NCBI RefSeq assembly: GCF_007995155.1
Contig: NZ_CP042593.1
Span: forward strand, 3,452,001-3,516,000
DNA: 64,000 nt
Reading direction: 5' to 3'
Source of the DNA: Cytobacillus dafuensis
Lineage (GTDB): Bacteria > Bacillota > Bacilli > Bacillales > Cytobacillaceae
How positions within the stretch are numbered: position 1 is the stretch's first letter; each line of letters begins with the position of its first letter. Below are positions 31,191 through 40,728 of this stretch, one piece after another. Position numbers and translations under genes: made by a program. Under the pieces are notes generated by a model. It was not told the origin of the DNA. It did no database searches and saw only the letters and a program-made list of their open reading frames with translations.

Positions 31191-31195
31191 ATATA

Positions 31196-31224
31196 ATAAT
31201 ACGGATCATCATGGCCATTGTCAA
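31196..31224 (-). promoter_or_regulatory. SigA promoter of hisS T-box
   Basis: TTGACA (31224-31219), a 17-bp spacer, TATTAT (31201-31196). It lies eight bases after the yrzK stop. Confidence 0.85.
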
Positions 31225-31231
31225 TAGTGTT

Positions 31232-31408
31232 TTAAGATCTCTCCAAATGTTTTTTCAACTTCCTAACATCTTTAACGGTTAATCCAAATTCAGAAGCTAA
31301 TTCTACCATATTAGAGCTTTGCTCTTTTTGAATGAAATCATGAAAATCCACTCCAAAAAGTTGATTTTCTCCCTTCTGTATAGAAAATCCTTTCTCACCA
31401 AATCTCAT
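31232..31408 (-). CDS. yrzK: Small helical DNA-binding-like protein (YrzK-like)
   Basis: A 58-residue open frame starting ATG at 31408 with AAGGTG about ten bases upstream. The product begins MRFGEKGFSIQKGENQLF. The second half (SSNMVELASEFGLTVKDVR followed by KLKKHLERS) looks like a helix-turn-helix of the sigma-region-4 kind. B. subtilis has the small gene yrzK at exactly this place between hisS and yrvJ, which supports the call. There is no experimental function that I know of. It lies just upstream of the hisS promoter, on the same strand. Confidence 0.7.
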   Translation of the reverse strand: MRFGEKGFSIQKGENQLFGVDFHDFIQKEQSSNMVELASEFGLTVKDVRKLKKHLERS

Positions 31409-31591
31409 ATATATATATCACCTTTCATGCAATTAATAGTAATAAACTGGTTGCACTACCATAATATTTATGGAAAATACTTGACTAGCCGCATCATTTT
31501 TGTTTTCCTTTAAGAGAATGAATCTATCATTTATCATTCCCAAACTAAATAATATTTATTAGTTTTTTTGAAAAAGGTAAGGAGGAGACTA

Positions 31592-33370
31592 ATGTTTAGA
31601 AAGAAACAAATCCTCTTGTTCTTATGTTGCATCCTTCTTATTGGAATTGTTACTCCCTTGACAACAACTACAGCAGCAAGTTCAACTGTTAAGATTAGTT
31701 CAGATCAATTAAACATCCGTAAAGGACCAGGATTAAGCTATCCAATTGTTGGAAAGGCAAAAAGAGGAGAAAGCTATCCATTACGATCAGAAAAAGAGGA
31801 TTGGATTGAAATTAAGCTTCCAAACGGAAGTACTGGCTGGGTTGCAAATTGGCTTGTTTCGAAAGTAAATTCCAGTCAAAATAATCCCTCTACAGTTAAT
31901 AATAAAGGAAACGAGATTGCGATTATTTCAACCGATGGATTGCGTGTAAGAAAAGGACCTGACACAAGTTATCAAGTAATCGGAACTGTTCAAAAAGGGG
32001 ACACCTTTGCTATTCAGAACAGAAAGAGTAATTGGATTCAGCTTAAAACACCATTTGGTGATGGCTGGGTCTCAAGTGATTTTGTCAAAATCCAAAACGA
32101 TAAAGTTAATCATTCTTCTTCAGTTGGTTTCAATGGAAGAATTACTGCGGATTCCCTAAATGTCAGAAGCTCGCCTTCGTTAAACAGTCAGATTATCGGA
32201 AAATTATATTCTGGGGATACTGTCAAGATTCTCTCTCAAAATAGTGAATGGACAGAAATATTTTTTTCTGGGAAGAAGGCATGGATAAGCAGTCAATATG
32301 TCGAAGCCGTTAATGATTCCAAAAGTGGCTCTTCTGATCAAAAAAAGCCCAATAAATCATCTACTTCTAATAAAAATGGTAAAGTAACAGCAACCACATT
32401 AACAGTTCGTGATACCGGCTCCTTAAATGGAAATGTAGTGAGTACGGTGTCAAAAGGACAAAGCTTTGAAATTCTTGAAGAATTAAATAATTGGGCAAAG
32501 ATAGAATATAAAAACGGATCTTTTGGTTGGGTCGCAAGCTGGTATTTAGATATATCAGAGGACAAGCATTCCGTTTCCTCTGAGAAAAAAATTAAGGATA
32601 GTTCAGTCCAAATCATACATGATGGTACAAACATAAGAAAAAGCCCAAATACGAACTCTCAAGTAGTTCAAAGAGCCAATCAAGGTGAAACATTTGATAT
32701 TATTAGCATTCAAGATGACTGGTATGAAATCCGTCTCACAAATGGAGATAGCGGATTTATAGCGGGATGGATTGTTTCGGTAAATGGCTCCGCCCCAATC
32801 GTTGAAAAGCCTGGATCAGAGCAGCATTTACAAAACAAAAAAATTGTTATTGATCCTGGACATGGTGGCAGAGACAATGGGACAACAGGTGCTAACGGAA
32901 CTATAGAAAAAACATTAACACTCAAAACTGCACAGCTACTTTACGATAAATTAAAATCTGCTGGCGCAAATGTAATCTTAACACGTAATACTGATACATA
33001 TATCCCTTTATCTTCAAGAGTCTATGCCTCACATTATCATAATGCCGATGCTTTTATTAGTATCCATTACGATAGTTTGATGGATCGTAGTGTGAATGGA
33101 ATGACAACCTATTACTATCATTCCTATCAAAAAAATCTTGCTGAAAATGTTCATTCATCAATAACATCCAATACAAATTTGAAGGATCGCAGCTATCGAT
33201 TTGGCGATTATTATGTTTTAAGAGAGAATAAACGGAATGCCATTCTTTTGGAACTTGGTTATTTAAGCAATCCAGGAGAAGAAATAGTTATTTCTTCTCC
33301 GCAATTCCAAGATTCCGTTACTTCAGGAATCTATCAGGGTATTGCTAGATACTTTAAAGAAAATAATTAA
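31592..33370 (+). CDS. yrvJ: N-acetylmuramoyl-L-alanine amidase with five SH3b repeats (YrvJ)
   Basis: A secreted protein of about 592 residues. A signal peptide (residues about 1-30: FRKKQILLFLCCILLIGIV ... ATTAAS) is followed by five bacterial SH3 domains, each with an LNIRKGP/LRVRKGP-like and a GWV/GFI element. The C-terminal Amidase_3 domain has zinc ligands in IDPGHGGRD, the glutamate in TIEKTL, SIHYDS, and the catalytic ILLELGYLSN. It cleaves the amide between MurNAc and the stem peptide. AAGGAGG lies six bases before ATG at 31592. It is transcribed alone, away from hisS, with its own terminator. Confidence 0.93.
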   Translation: MFRKKQILLFLCCILLIGIVTPLTTTTAASSTVKISSDQLNIRKGPGLSYPIVGKAKRGESYPLRSEKEDWIEIKLPNGSTGWVANWLVSKVNSSQNNPSTVNNKGNEIAIISTDGLRVRKGPDTSYQVIGTVQKGDTFAIQNRKSNWIQLKTPFGDGWVSSDFVKIQNDKVNHSSSVGFNGRITADSLNVRSSPSLNSQIIGKLYSGDTVKILSQNSEWTEIFFSGKKAWISSQYVEAVNDSKSGSSDQKKPNKSSTSNKNGKVTATTLTVRDTGSLNGNVVSTVSKGQSFEILEELNNWAKIEYKNGSFGWVASWYLDISEDKHSVSSEKKIKDSSVQIIHDGTNIRKSPNTNSQVVQRANQGETFDIISIQDDWYEIRLTNGDSGFIAGWIVSVNGSAPIVEKPGSEQHLQNKKIVIDPGHGGRDNGTTGANGTIEKTLTLKTAQLLYDKLKSAGANVILTRNTDTYIPLSSRVYASHYHNADAFISIHYDSLMDRSVNGMTTYYYHSYQKNLAENVHSSITSNTNLKDRSYRFGDYYVLRENKRNAILLELGYLSNPGEEIVISSPQFQDSVTSGIYQGIARYFKENN

Positions 33371-33387
33371 ACCAATATTAGAAAAAC

Positions 33388-33432
33388 TTGGCATTCATCA
33401 AGTCCTTTTTGGTGAATGCCTTAGTTTTTCTT
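33388..33432 (+). terminator. Terminator after yrvJ
   Basis: GGCATTCA / TGAATGCC with an inner CAAG..TTTTTGG loop, then TTAGTTTTTC. Confidence 0.8.
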
Positions 33433-33516
33433 ATGCGATATTGTTTGCAGGGAATCTTATAGAAACTTGACATCACTATAGTACATTAATAAACTAAAAC
33501 TTTCCTGTTAGCTAAA

Positions 33517-33558
33517 AAAACAAAGCGTTCGCCAGGACATGGCGAATGCTTTGTTTTT
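33517..33558. terminator. Bidirectional terminator beyond dtd
   Basis: AAAGCGTTCGCCA / TGGCGAATGCTTT with the loop GGACA. Poly-A and poly-T flanks allow termination in both directions. Confidence 0.85.
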
Positions 33559-33602
33559 CTTTTTCTATCTTCTTAGCGTAAGAATGCAATCTGATCCTAT
33601 AA

Positions 33603-34043
33603 TTATTTACTCTCAAGAATTAAAGTAACAGGTCCATCATTTATTAACTGAACATCCATCATGGCTCCAAATTTTCCTGTTTCCACTTTTAATCCTTTTT
33701 CCTCAAGAAAAGAATTAAAGGCTTCATAAATTTTCAATGCATGATCAGGCTTTGCTGCTTCCATGAAATTTGGTCTGCGCCCCTTCCGGCAATCTCCATA
33801 TAAAGTAAATTGCGAGACGGATAAAATTTCCCCGCCTTTATCTAAAATCGACAGGTTCATTTTCCCGTTATCATCTTCAAAAACACGGAGATTGGCAATT
33901 TTATCTGCCAAAAACGCAGCATCCTCGTCCTTATCATCATGGGTGACACCAACTAAAAGGACAAAGCCCTTTGTAATACTCCCTACAATATCACCATTCA
34001 CCTTGACATTAGCTTCCTTGCTTCTTTGTACAACAACTCGCAT
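33603..34043 (-). CDS. dtd: D-aminoacyl-tRNA deacylase
   Basis: A 146-residue DTD1-type enzyme that hydrolyses D-amino acids (and Gly-tRNA-Ala) from tRNA. The N-terminus [15 protein letters not shown] is typical. The active-site pair is [11 protein letters not shown] (about 77-87) and the C-terminal Gly-cisPro segment [11 protein letters not shown]. It starts 13 bp after relA, and the relA-dtd pair is conserved in Bacillus. Confidence 0.96.
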   Translation of the reverse strand: MRVVVQRSKEANVKVNGDIVGSITKGFVLLVGVTHDDKDEDAAFLADKIANLRVFEDDNGKMNLSILDKGGEILSVSQFTLYGDCRKGRRPNFMEAAKPDHALKIYEAFNSFLEEKGLKVETGKFGAMMDVQLINDGPVTLILESK

Positions 34044-34055
34044 GATAAATACTCC

Positions 34056-36242
34056 CTAATTCATTATCCTGCGGACCGCATAAACATCTGGAATTTGTTT
34101 AATACGTTCAACTACTTTTTGCAAATGGTTTACATTGTGAATAGCAATCGTCATATTAATCGTCGCCGATTTATTTCGATCAGATCTACCCGATACCGCA
34201 GAAATATTTGTTTTTGATTCATTGACTGCTTGCAATACTTCATTTAATAATCCCCGTCTATCATACCCGGTAATTTCAATCTCAACGCTATATTCTTTCC
34301 TGTCATTTAAGTCAGTTTCCCATTCAACAGGTATTAATCTTTCTTTAGCTTCATCATTAACAATATTTGTGCAATCAGCCCTGTGAACGGAAACCCCGCG
34401 GCCTTTTGTAATAAAGCCAACTATTTCATCTCCTGGCACTGGGTTACAGCAACGGGAAAGTCGGATAAGCAAATTATCAATGCCAGAGACTCGAACCCCA
34501 GATTCACGCTTTTTAGTAGATGGGAATGACCGTAGTTCGGAAACAGCATTTGTAATATCGGTTACTTGCTCCATATCGCGCTTTCTGCGTAATTTTTCCG
34601 TTAAGCGATTAGCAACCTGTAGAGCAGTTACGCCGTTATAGCCCACTGCCGCATACATGTCTTCCTCATTCATGAAATTAAATTTTTCTGCAACTCTTTT
34701 TATATTTTCATTCGTCAAAATTTCTTTTAAGTCGAAATCCATATTACGGATTTCTTTTTCAATTTGCTCTCTTCCCTTTTCAATATTCTCATCTCTTCTT
34801 TGTTTTTTGAAGAATTGTCGAATTTTATTTTTAGCTTGGGAGGTTTGAGCAAGCTTTAACCAATCTTTACTTGGACCATATGAATGCTTTGATGTTAATA
34901 TTTCAATTATATCGCCAGTATTAAGCTTATAATCGAGAGTAACCATTTTTCCATTCACCTTAGCTCCAATTGTTTTATTGCCAATTTCAGAATGAATTCG
35001 GTAGGCAAAATCAATTGGTACTGATCCTGATGCCAGTTCAATGACATCACCTTTAGGTGTAAAAACAAATACCATGTCAGAGAATAGATCTATCTTTAAT
35101 GATTCCATAAATTCTTCAGCATTCACTGAGTTATCTTGAAACTCTAAGATTTCACGGAACCATGTCAGTTTATCTCCTATTTCGTTAAGCTTTTTTCCTT
35201 CCTTATAAGCCCAATGGGCAGCAATCCCGAATTCTGAAATCCTGTGCATTTCAAATGTGCGTATTTGCACCTCAAGCGGGTCACCCTTAGGTCCAATTAC
35301 CGTTGTATGAAGGGATTGATACATATTTTGCTTAGGCATAGCAATATAGTCTTTAAAGCGCCCTGGCATAGGCTTCCAACATGTATGAATAATACCTAGC
35401 ACTGCATAACAATCTTTTATATTATTAACAACTATTCTCACCGCAAGGAGATCATAAATTTCATTAAATTGTTTATTTTGCAGTGCCATTTTACGATAAA
35501 TACTATAAATATGCTTTGGACGACCTGAAATTTCGGATTTAATTGAAACTTCATTCATACGATTACGCATTTCGCCGATTACATCATCAAGATATTGCTC
35601 CCGTTCAGCTCTTTTCTTTTTCATTAAATTAACAATTCGATAATATTGCTGTGGATTTAAATATCTTAAAGCAGTATCCTCTAGCTCCCATTTAATTTTT
35701 GAAATTCCTAATCGATGGGCAAGAGGAGCGAAAATTTCAAGTGTTTCATTTGATATACGCCTTTGCTTTTCCGCAGGCAAATGCTTTAACGTACGCATAT
35801 TATGAAGTCTGTCTGCAAGCTTGATTAATATCACACGGATATCCTGTGCCATTGCGACAAACATTTTCCTGTGGTTTTCTGCTTGCTGCTCTTCTTGTGA
35901 TTTATATTTTATTTTTCCAAGCTTTGTTACACCGTCAACAAGCATTGACACTTCTTGATTAAATGCCTCTTTTATATCTGTTAACGTGACGTCAGTATCC
36001 TCTACAACGTCATGTAGAAAACCGGCTGCGACCGTAGATGGATCCATTTCTAAATCTGCTAATATTCCTGCAACCTGAATGGGATGGATGATATATGGCT
36101 CACCCGATTTTCTATATTGTTCACGATGGGCATGTCTCGCAAATTCATATGCTTTCTGAACAAGTGCCACATGCTCATCATTTAAATATACTTTTGTCCT
36201 GTCGATGACTTGTTCAGCGGTCAGAACATGATCGTTCGCCAT
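34056..36242 (-). CDS. relA: Bifunctional (p)ppGpp synthetase/hydrolase Rel
   Basis: A 728-residue RSH protein. The N-terminal HD hydrolase has [11 protein letters not shown] and [11 protein letters not shown]. The synthetase has [13 protein letters not shown] and [19 protein letters not shown], whose RxKD loop marks a bifunctional enzyme rather than an E. coli RelA type. Next come the TGS domain ([25 protein letters not shown]), a zinc-finger-like [10 protein letters not shown] ... HRADC and a C-terminal ACT domain. It senses starved ribosomes and controls (p)ppGpp levels. A SigA promoter lies 120 bp upstream. Confidence 0.97.
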   Translation of the reverse strand: MANDHVLTAEQVIDRTKVYLNDEHVALVQKAYEFARHAHREQYRKSGEPYIIHPIQVAGILADLEMDPSTVAAGFLHDVVEDTDVTLTDIKEAFNQEVSMLVDGVTKLGKIKYKSQEEQQAENHRKMFVAMAQDIRVILIKLADRLHNMRTLKHLPAEKQRRISNETLEIFAPLAHRLGISKIKWELEDTALRYLNPQQYYRIVNLMKKKRAEREQYLDDVIGEMRNRMNEVSIKSEISGRPKHIYSIYRKMALQNKQFNEIYDLLAVRIVVNNIKDCYAVLGIIHTCWKPMPGRFKDYIAMPKQNMYQSLHTTVIGPKGDPLEVQIRTFEMHRISEFGIAAHWAYKEGKKLNEIGDKLTWFREILEFQDNSVNAEEFMESLKIDLFSDMVFVFTPKGDVIELASGSVPIDFAYRIHSEIGNKTIGAKVNGKMVTLDYKLNTGDIIEILTSKHSYGPSKDWLKLAQTSQAKNKIRQFFKKQRRDENIEKGREQIEKEIRNMDFDLKEILTNENIKRVAEKFNFMNEEDMYAAVGYNGVTALQVANRLTEKLRRKRDMEQVTDITNAVSELRSFPSTKKRESGVRVSGIDNLLIRLSRCCNPVPGDEIVGFITKGRGVSVHRADCTNIVNDEAKERLIPVEWETDLNDRKEYSVEIEITGYDRRGLLNEVLQAVNESKTNISAVSGRSDRNKSATINMTIAIHNVNHLQKVVERIKQIPDVYAVRRIMN

Positions 36243-36361
36243 GGGATCACCTTTTATCTAATATTTTTCATATAATAAGAAATGCGAAAAAAACGCGATT
36301 GCCTTCTTAAAATAAAAGTTTCCGTTTTAACATCTCAAAAAAATTAGAATGATTAGCTTCT

Positions 36362-36390
36362 ATTATCGAAAAAAAAAATGAATATGTAAA
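36362..36390 (-). promoter_or_regulatory. SigA promoter of relA
   Basis: TTTACA (36390-36385), a 17-bp spacer with a long T tract, GATAAT (36367-36362). Confidence 0.75.
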
Positions 36391-36456
36391 GGGATAGTGA
36401 AAATTTTTAAGAAAAAATAAGAAGTTTGTCGAATGATTTATTCCAAACCATTGAAA

Positions 36457-36483
36457 AAAGAGCGCCGATCATTAGCGCTCTTC
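36457..36483 (-). terminator. Terminator after apt
   Basis: AAGAGCGC / GCGCTCTT with a 9-nt loop, then TTTT on the minus strand. It lies seven bases after the apt stop. Confidence 0.85.
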
Positions 36484-36489
36484 CACAAT

Positions 36490-37002
36490 TTAATAATTCA
36501 TCAATGTCAGAATATCATATTTTTCAAGCTTATCACGACCATTTAAATATGATAATTCGATTAGGAAGGCAATCCCTGCAACAATGCCGCCTAGCTGTTC
36601 AACTAACTTAATCGTTGCCTCAATCGTTCCTCCAGTAGCAAGCAAATCATCAGTAATTAATACTCTTTGTCCTGGCTTGATGGCATCCTTATGTATCGTT
36701 AGGACATCTTTGCCATATTCTAATCCATAATCTACTTTAACCGTTTCACGAGGAAGCTTTCCTTCCTTCCTTACAGGTGCAAAACCAACTCCTAGAGAAT
36801 ATGCAACTGGACAACCGATGATAAAGCCACGTGCCTCTGGACCAACAACTAAATCAATTTGCTTCTCACGGGCATACTCTACAATTTTGTCAGTGGCATA
36901 TCTATATGCATCACCATTATCCATTAAAGTGGTAATATCCTTAAATTTAATACCTGGCTTTGGCCAGTCTTGGACGATTGTAATATATTGTTTTAAGTCC
37001 AT
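36490..37002 (-). CDS. apt: Adenine phosphoribosyltransferase
   Basis: A 170-residue type I PRTase that converts adenine and PRPP to AMP. The PRPP-binding loop [13 protein letters not shown] is at about 122-134. The N-terminal [14 protein letters not shown] and the flexible loop [11 protein letters not shown] are those of Apt. It overlaps the 3' end of recJ by ten bases (translational coupling). A terminator separates it from relA. Purine salvage next to the (p)ppGpp gene is a conserved arrangement. Confidence 0.97.
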   Translation of the reverse strand: MDLKQYITIVQDWPKPGIKFKDITTLMDNGDAYRYATDKIVEYAREKQIDLVVGPEARGFIIGCPVAYSLGVGFAPVRKEGKLPRETVKVDYGLEYGKDVLTIHKDAIKPGQRVLITDDLLATGGTIEATIKLVEQLGGIVAGIAFLIELSYLNGRDKLEKYDILTLMNY

Positions 37003-39359
37003 TCTTTTATTGCCTCCTCAAATTTCACAGAACCTTGGATTACTGAATCAAACCAACTTTTTAACTGATGATAGGTTGAATACAATAAATCGCTTTCAAG
37101 AGAAAACTGTGCACGTCTTTGCTCATAAACAAGCGATTCTGTTAAATCACGTTTTTGTGAAGTCTCATTTATGGAAATAATTCCATTGTTTATTTTAACA
37201 AAATCTAGTTCAAAAAACACCTGTGACATAAAGTCAATTGTTTCCCTGCTCCAGCCTTTATATTTAGCGATTTCCATTCCATATCTATCAATATCAAGAG
37301 GTCCTTGCTTCAATAAAAAAGCATAAAACCATTTGAAATGTTCACGTGTCGGAATTGTACTAAAGTAAGCACTATCTTCTTTATAAAAATGTGCATATAT
37401 TCTAGCTGGATTTTTCCCTAAAAATATATTAGCGAGCAGTTCCTTTGATGAAGGCATATCCAATAAAATGACATTTTCCATTTCTATATTTAATGCAGCT
37501 GCTTCTTCAATAGAACTAACAGTTACTACTTTTTCATTTGTATATGATTGAAATTTATTTGCATTGTCATGATTAAAAACAATCCACTTGGAATGTTCCT
37601 TTGGGATGAGTTCTTCTAGTTGCCCAAGACGTTTTATACCTCTAATATCAAAAAGCTGCCAGTCATCAATCGCTAAATCTTGAAGAAAGATTTGTGGCTT
37701 TCGAATATTATTCCATTCGTTAATCGAAAGTTCACCGATTACGGATATTTTTGAATGTGGAGAAATGTGATCATGCAAAGTTCCTAACCCGAAGCCAACA
37801 CCATCAAGTGTTTTGCCATCATGTTCTATTGTCATTTTCAAATGGTTTTGATCTGAACCGATCTTTCTCATGCCAGAAATATTAGCATCTTTAATTAATA
37901 TTTTCGGTTTTGGATTATCCATGCCATAAGGAGACAGCAACTGCATTTCCTCTATAGAAGCTAGGTCAATATCATGTAAAGGGATGCTTCCATCTAGAGT
38001 CGTTACTGGAATAAAGTCCTCATCTTTTAGTTGGGTTTTCGCTGCTTGATTTAATCTCATTCGCAGTTCGTCAACATGCTCAAGCTGTAAAGTCATTCCA
38101 GCAGCCATAGGATGGCCGCCGAAATGTGGCAAAATATCTCTACTATCGGAAAGATTCTTAAATAAATCAAAACCCATAATACTGCGAGCAGAACCCTTTG
38201 CCAGACCTTTTTCTTTATCGTAGCTTAATACGATTGCAGGACGATAAAATTTTTCAACAAGCTTTGAAGCAACAATCCCAATTACTCCTGCATTCCAGCC
38301 CTCTTTTCCAATGACAAGAACGGAATGTTCGTTTATTGGATACTTTTCCTCTACTTCACGAATAGCTTGCTCAGCTATTTCGCTTACGAGTGCCTGCCTA
38401 TCCTTATTCATCTGATCAATCTCTGCTGCAATTGCCTCTGCTTCATCAATATCCTCTGTTAAAAGCAAATCAACAGCTGGATCAGCGCTGTCTAATCTTC
38501 CAGCAGCATTTAAGCGCGGTGCAATAAGAAAACCAATCGTTTCTTCATTAATTGAACTTGCCTCTACTTTATTTAATTTCAGTAATGCTTTTAAACCAAC
38601 ATTTTTCGTAGACTGTAATTTTTTAATTCCACGTTTTACAATTAAGCGATTTTCTCCTTTTAACGATACTAAATCTGCAATTGTACCAATGGCCGCAATT
38701 TCAAGTAAATGTTCAGGTAATCCACCGTATAAAGCATGAGCTAATTTAAATGCGACACCCACTCCAGCCAGCTCACGAAAAGGATATTGGCTATTCGTTA
38801 GCTTGGGATGAATAATTGAAAGTGCCTCAGGCAATTCAGGTCCTGGTTCGTGGTGATCCGTAATAATTAATTCAAGACCAAGCTCTTTCGCTGCCTTTGC
38901 TTCATTTACAGCAGCAATTCCTGTATCAACCGTGATAATCAATTTTATTCCAATTTCTGCTGCATATTGAAAAGCAGGAATATTCGGTCCATATCCTTCT
39001 GTAAAACGGTTGGGAATGTAAAACTGAACATTGGCCCCAAGTTCTCTAAGAGTTTTCATCACGACAGTGGTGCTTGTAACACCATCTGCATCATAGTCTC
39101 CAAATACTAATAATGGTTCTTGCTTTTCTATCGCCGTTTTTATCCGTGATACTGCTATATCCATACCATTTAATAAATAAGGATCATGAAATTCTTGATC
39201 ATGATCAAATAAAAAATACCTTGCTGATTCGGGTATATCTAATCCCCGATTAACTAGTAGAGAAGCCAGGAGAGGAGTAATATTTAAATCTTGTACTAAT
39301 TGATTTTCCTTTTCTTCATCAGAATTCCGAACAATCCATCTTGTTTTTGAATGTAACAT
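36993..39359 (-). CDS. recJ: Single-stranded-DNA exonuclease RecJ (YrvE)
   Basis: A 788-residue DHH-family 5'-3' exonuclease. Phosphoesterase motifs appear in order: [15 protein letters not shown] (about 78-92), [14 protein letters not shown] (the DHH motif), and the DHHA1-type [10 protein letters not shown]. An OB-like domain follows, then a long C-terminal extension of about 200 residues typical of Bacillota RecJ. It ends inside the start of apt. Confidence 0.95.
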   Translation of the reverse strand: MLHSKTRWIVRNSDEEKENQLVQDLNITPLLASLLVNRGLDIPESARYFLFDHDQEFHDPYLLNGMDIAVSRIKTAIEKQEPLLVFGDYDADGVTSTTVVMKTLRELGANVQFYIPNRFTEGYGPNIPAFQYAAEIGIKLIITVDTGIAAVNEAKAAKELGLELIITDHHEPGPELPEALSIIHPKLTNSQYPFRELAGVGVAFKLAHALYGGLPEHLLEIAAIGTIADLVSLKGENRLIVKRGIKKLQSTKNVGLKALLKLNKVEASSINEETIGFLIAPRLNAAGRLDSADPAVDLLLTEDIDEAEAIAAEIDQMNKDRQALVSEIAEQAIREVEEKYPINEHSVLVIGKEGWNAGVIGIVASKLVEKFYRPAIVLSYDKEKGLAKGSARSIMGFDLFKNLSDSRDILPHFGGHPMAAGMTLQLEHVDELRMRLNQAAKTQLKDEDFIPVTTLDGSIPLHDIDLASIEEMQLLSPYGMDNPKPKILIKDANISGMRKIGSDQNHLKMTIEHDGKTLDGVGFGLGTLHDHISPHSKISVIGELSINEWNNIRKPQIFLQDLAIDDWQLFDIRGIKRLGQLEELIPKEHSKWIVFNHDNANKFQSYTNEKVVTVSSIEEAAALNIEMENVILLDMPSSKELLANIFLGKNPARIYAHFYKEDSAYFSTIPTREHFKWFYAFLLKQGPLDIDRYGMEIAKYKGWSRETIDFMSQVFFELDFVKINNGIISINETSQKRDLTESLVYEQRRAQFSLESDLLYSTYHQLKSWFDSVIQGSVKFEEAIKEWT

Positions 39360-39452
39360 TTATTCACCCCTCAGCCTATTAATTATACAAGAGGCATTCA
39401 TGTGTTTCAATGATTGAGCAAATAATCTATTTCCAAAAAGTTCTTAAACATA

Positions 39453-39732
39453 ATAAAGTGAAACTTCCATAAGTGGGGGGGTTCCGACGCACAGGACGTG
39501 CTAGTGCCGACGTTGCCACAGGACGTGGCGTTCTTAGTCGGCTTTCATCCCCCACTGATGGTTAGTTGCGGCCCACAGGAAGTGGGTCACGCAGACGTTG
39601 CCACACGATGTGGCGCTTTTAGTCTGTGTTCATTTTATCGGCCTTTACGGGCAGTTGATCCCCCACTTAGATTTCTTTAATTCTCTCGCAACCTTGAATT
39701 GGAGGGCTTACTGCCCGTTAATCTGCGATAAA
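39453..39732 (+). repeat. Long structured repeat, copy 1
   Basis: A 280-bp element bounded by ATAAA at both ends, in the gap between divergent recJ and the cation-efflux gene. The order is: stem arm CCATAAGTGGGGG, hairpin with AGGAC loop, compound hairpin CCGAC...GTCGG with AGGAC loop, closing arm CCCCCACTGATGG, hairpin with AGGAA loop, compound hairpin CAGAC...GTCTG, then a long GGGCAG..CTGCCC stem. Near-identical copies are at 43476 and 57178. The outer arms here have one mismatch and the last stem is partly decayed. Confidence 0.92.
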
Positions 39733-39777
39733 TAGGTTACACTAAAAATGAGTTCATCAGAGGAAGGATGTTATGTC

Positions 39778-40677
39778 TTGAGTAATAATGATCGTTTTAA
39801 AAAGGCTGAGTTTGCTGCAATGCTTGGCATTATCATAAATATTCTTCTAGCTGCTTTAAAATGGGGGATAGGGGTCTATGCAGGTAGTAAGGCATTAATT
39901 GCCGATGCTGTTCATTCTGCATCAGATGTTGCGGGATCTTTTGCTGTTTATTTAGGACTTAAAGCGGCTAAACAGCCACCAGATGAAGATCACCCATATG
40001 GACATGGAAAGGCTGAGTCGATAGCAGCCATTGTTGTAGCCGTGCTATTATTTATAGTTGGAATTGAAATCGGAAAATCATCGTTTGCAGCCTTTTTTAA
40101 TCCAATATCAGCACCTAAAACGATTGCTATTGTAGCAGTATTGATATCAATTATTGTAAAAGAGGCTCTATTTCGCTATAAGTATAAATTAGGGAAGGAA
40201 CTTAATAGTGATGCATTAATCGTTAATGCCTATGAGCACCGCTCTGACGTTTATTCATCTATTGCAGCATTGGTAGGAATTGGCGCTGCAATCATTGGTG
40301 GTAAGCTAGGCATTGGATGGTTAGAATATGCGGATCCAGTAGCTGGTGTTATCGTGTCACTTATGGTTATTAAAATGGCATGGTCCTTAGGGAAAGAGTC
40401 TATTCATAATACACTTGATCATGTTCTGCATGAAGAGGATACAGTCGAATTTAGAAAGGCGATCGAATCAATAAAGGAAGTAAAAAAAATTGACCAACTG
40501 CATGCAAGAGAACATGGCCACTATGTCATAATAGACTTAAAAATATCAGTTGATCCGAATATGACTGTTGCAGAAGGACATCGTGTGGGAAAAAAGGTGA
40601 AAAATAAATTAATTGAAATAGACAATGTACATAATGTATTTGTCCATATAAACCCTTATTATGAAGATAAAAAATGA
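39778..40677 (+). CDS. Cation diffusion facilitator family transporter
   Basis: A protein of about 299 residues with the CDF layout: six membrane helices (from about residue 12 to 200) and a C-terminal cytosolic domain. Metal-site motifs are ADAVHSASDVAG (helix 2), DEDHPYGHGKAE between helices 2 and 3, and YEHRSDVYSS (helix 5). These match zinc, iron or manganese antiporters of the MamM/FieF-like group. TTG at 39778 is ten bases after GGAAGG. An ATG at 39748 has no SD. It lies about 45 bp after copy 1 of the long repeat and is not in this place in B. subtilis. Confidence 0.88.
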   Translation: MSNNDRFKKAEFAAMLGIIINILLAALKWGIGVYAGSKALIADAVHSASDVAGSFAVYLGLKAAKQPPDEDHPYGHGKAESIAAIVVAVLLFIVGIEIGKSSFAAFFNPISAPKTIAIVAVLISIIVKEALFRYKYKLGKELNSDALIVNAYEHRSDVYSSIAALVGIGAAIIGGKLGIGWLEYADPVAGVIVSLMVIKMAWSLGKESIHNTLDHVLHEEDTVEFRKAIESIKEVKKIDQLHAREHGHYVIIDLKISVDPNMTVAEGHRVGKKVKNKLIEIDNVHNVFVHINPYYEDKK

Positions 40678-40709
40678 GCTTGGAGAATTTTCCAAGCTCA
40701 TTTTTTATG
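40673..40709. terminator. Bidirectional terminator between CDF gene and secDF
   Basis: AAAAAATGAGCTTGGA / TCCAAGCTCATTTTTT overlaps the CDF stop codon. It has A- and T-tracts on both strands. Confidence 0.88.
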
Positions 40710-40728
40710 ATAATAAAAGCATTAGAAA

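Noticed and set aside
31319..31513. 64-codon plus-strand frame upstream of yrvJ
   Set aside because: It is opposite the small yrzK gene, has no SD, and its hydrophobic content comes from AT-rich antisense sequence.
39498..39680. 60-codon frame in the first long repeat
   Set aside because: It consists only of repeat hairpins; the frame is not kept in the other two copies and has no SD.
39453..39732. Complete insertion sequence
   Set aside because: No transposase frame occurs in or beside any repeat copy; at most these are non-autonomous elements.
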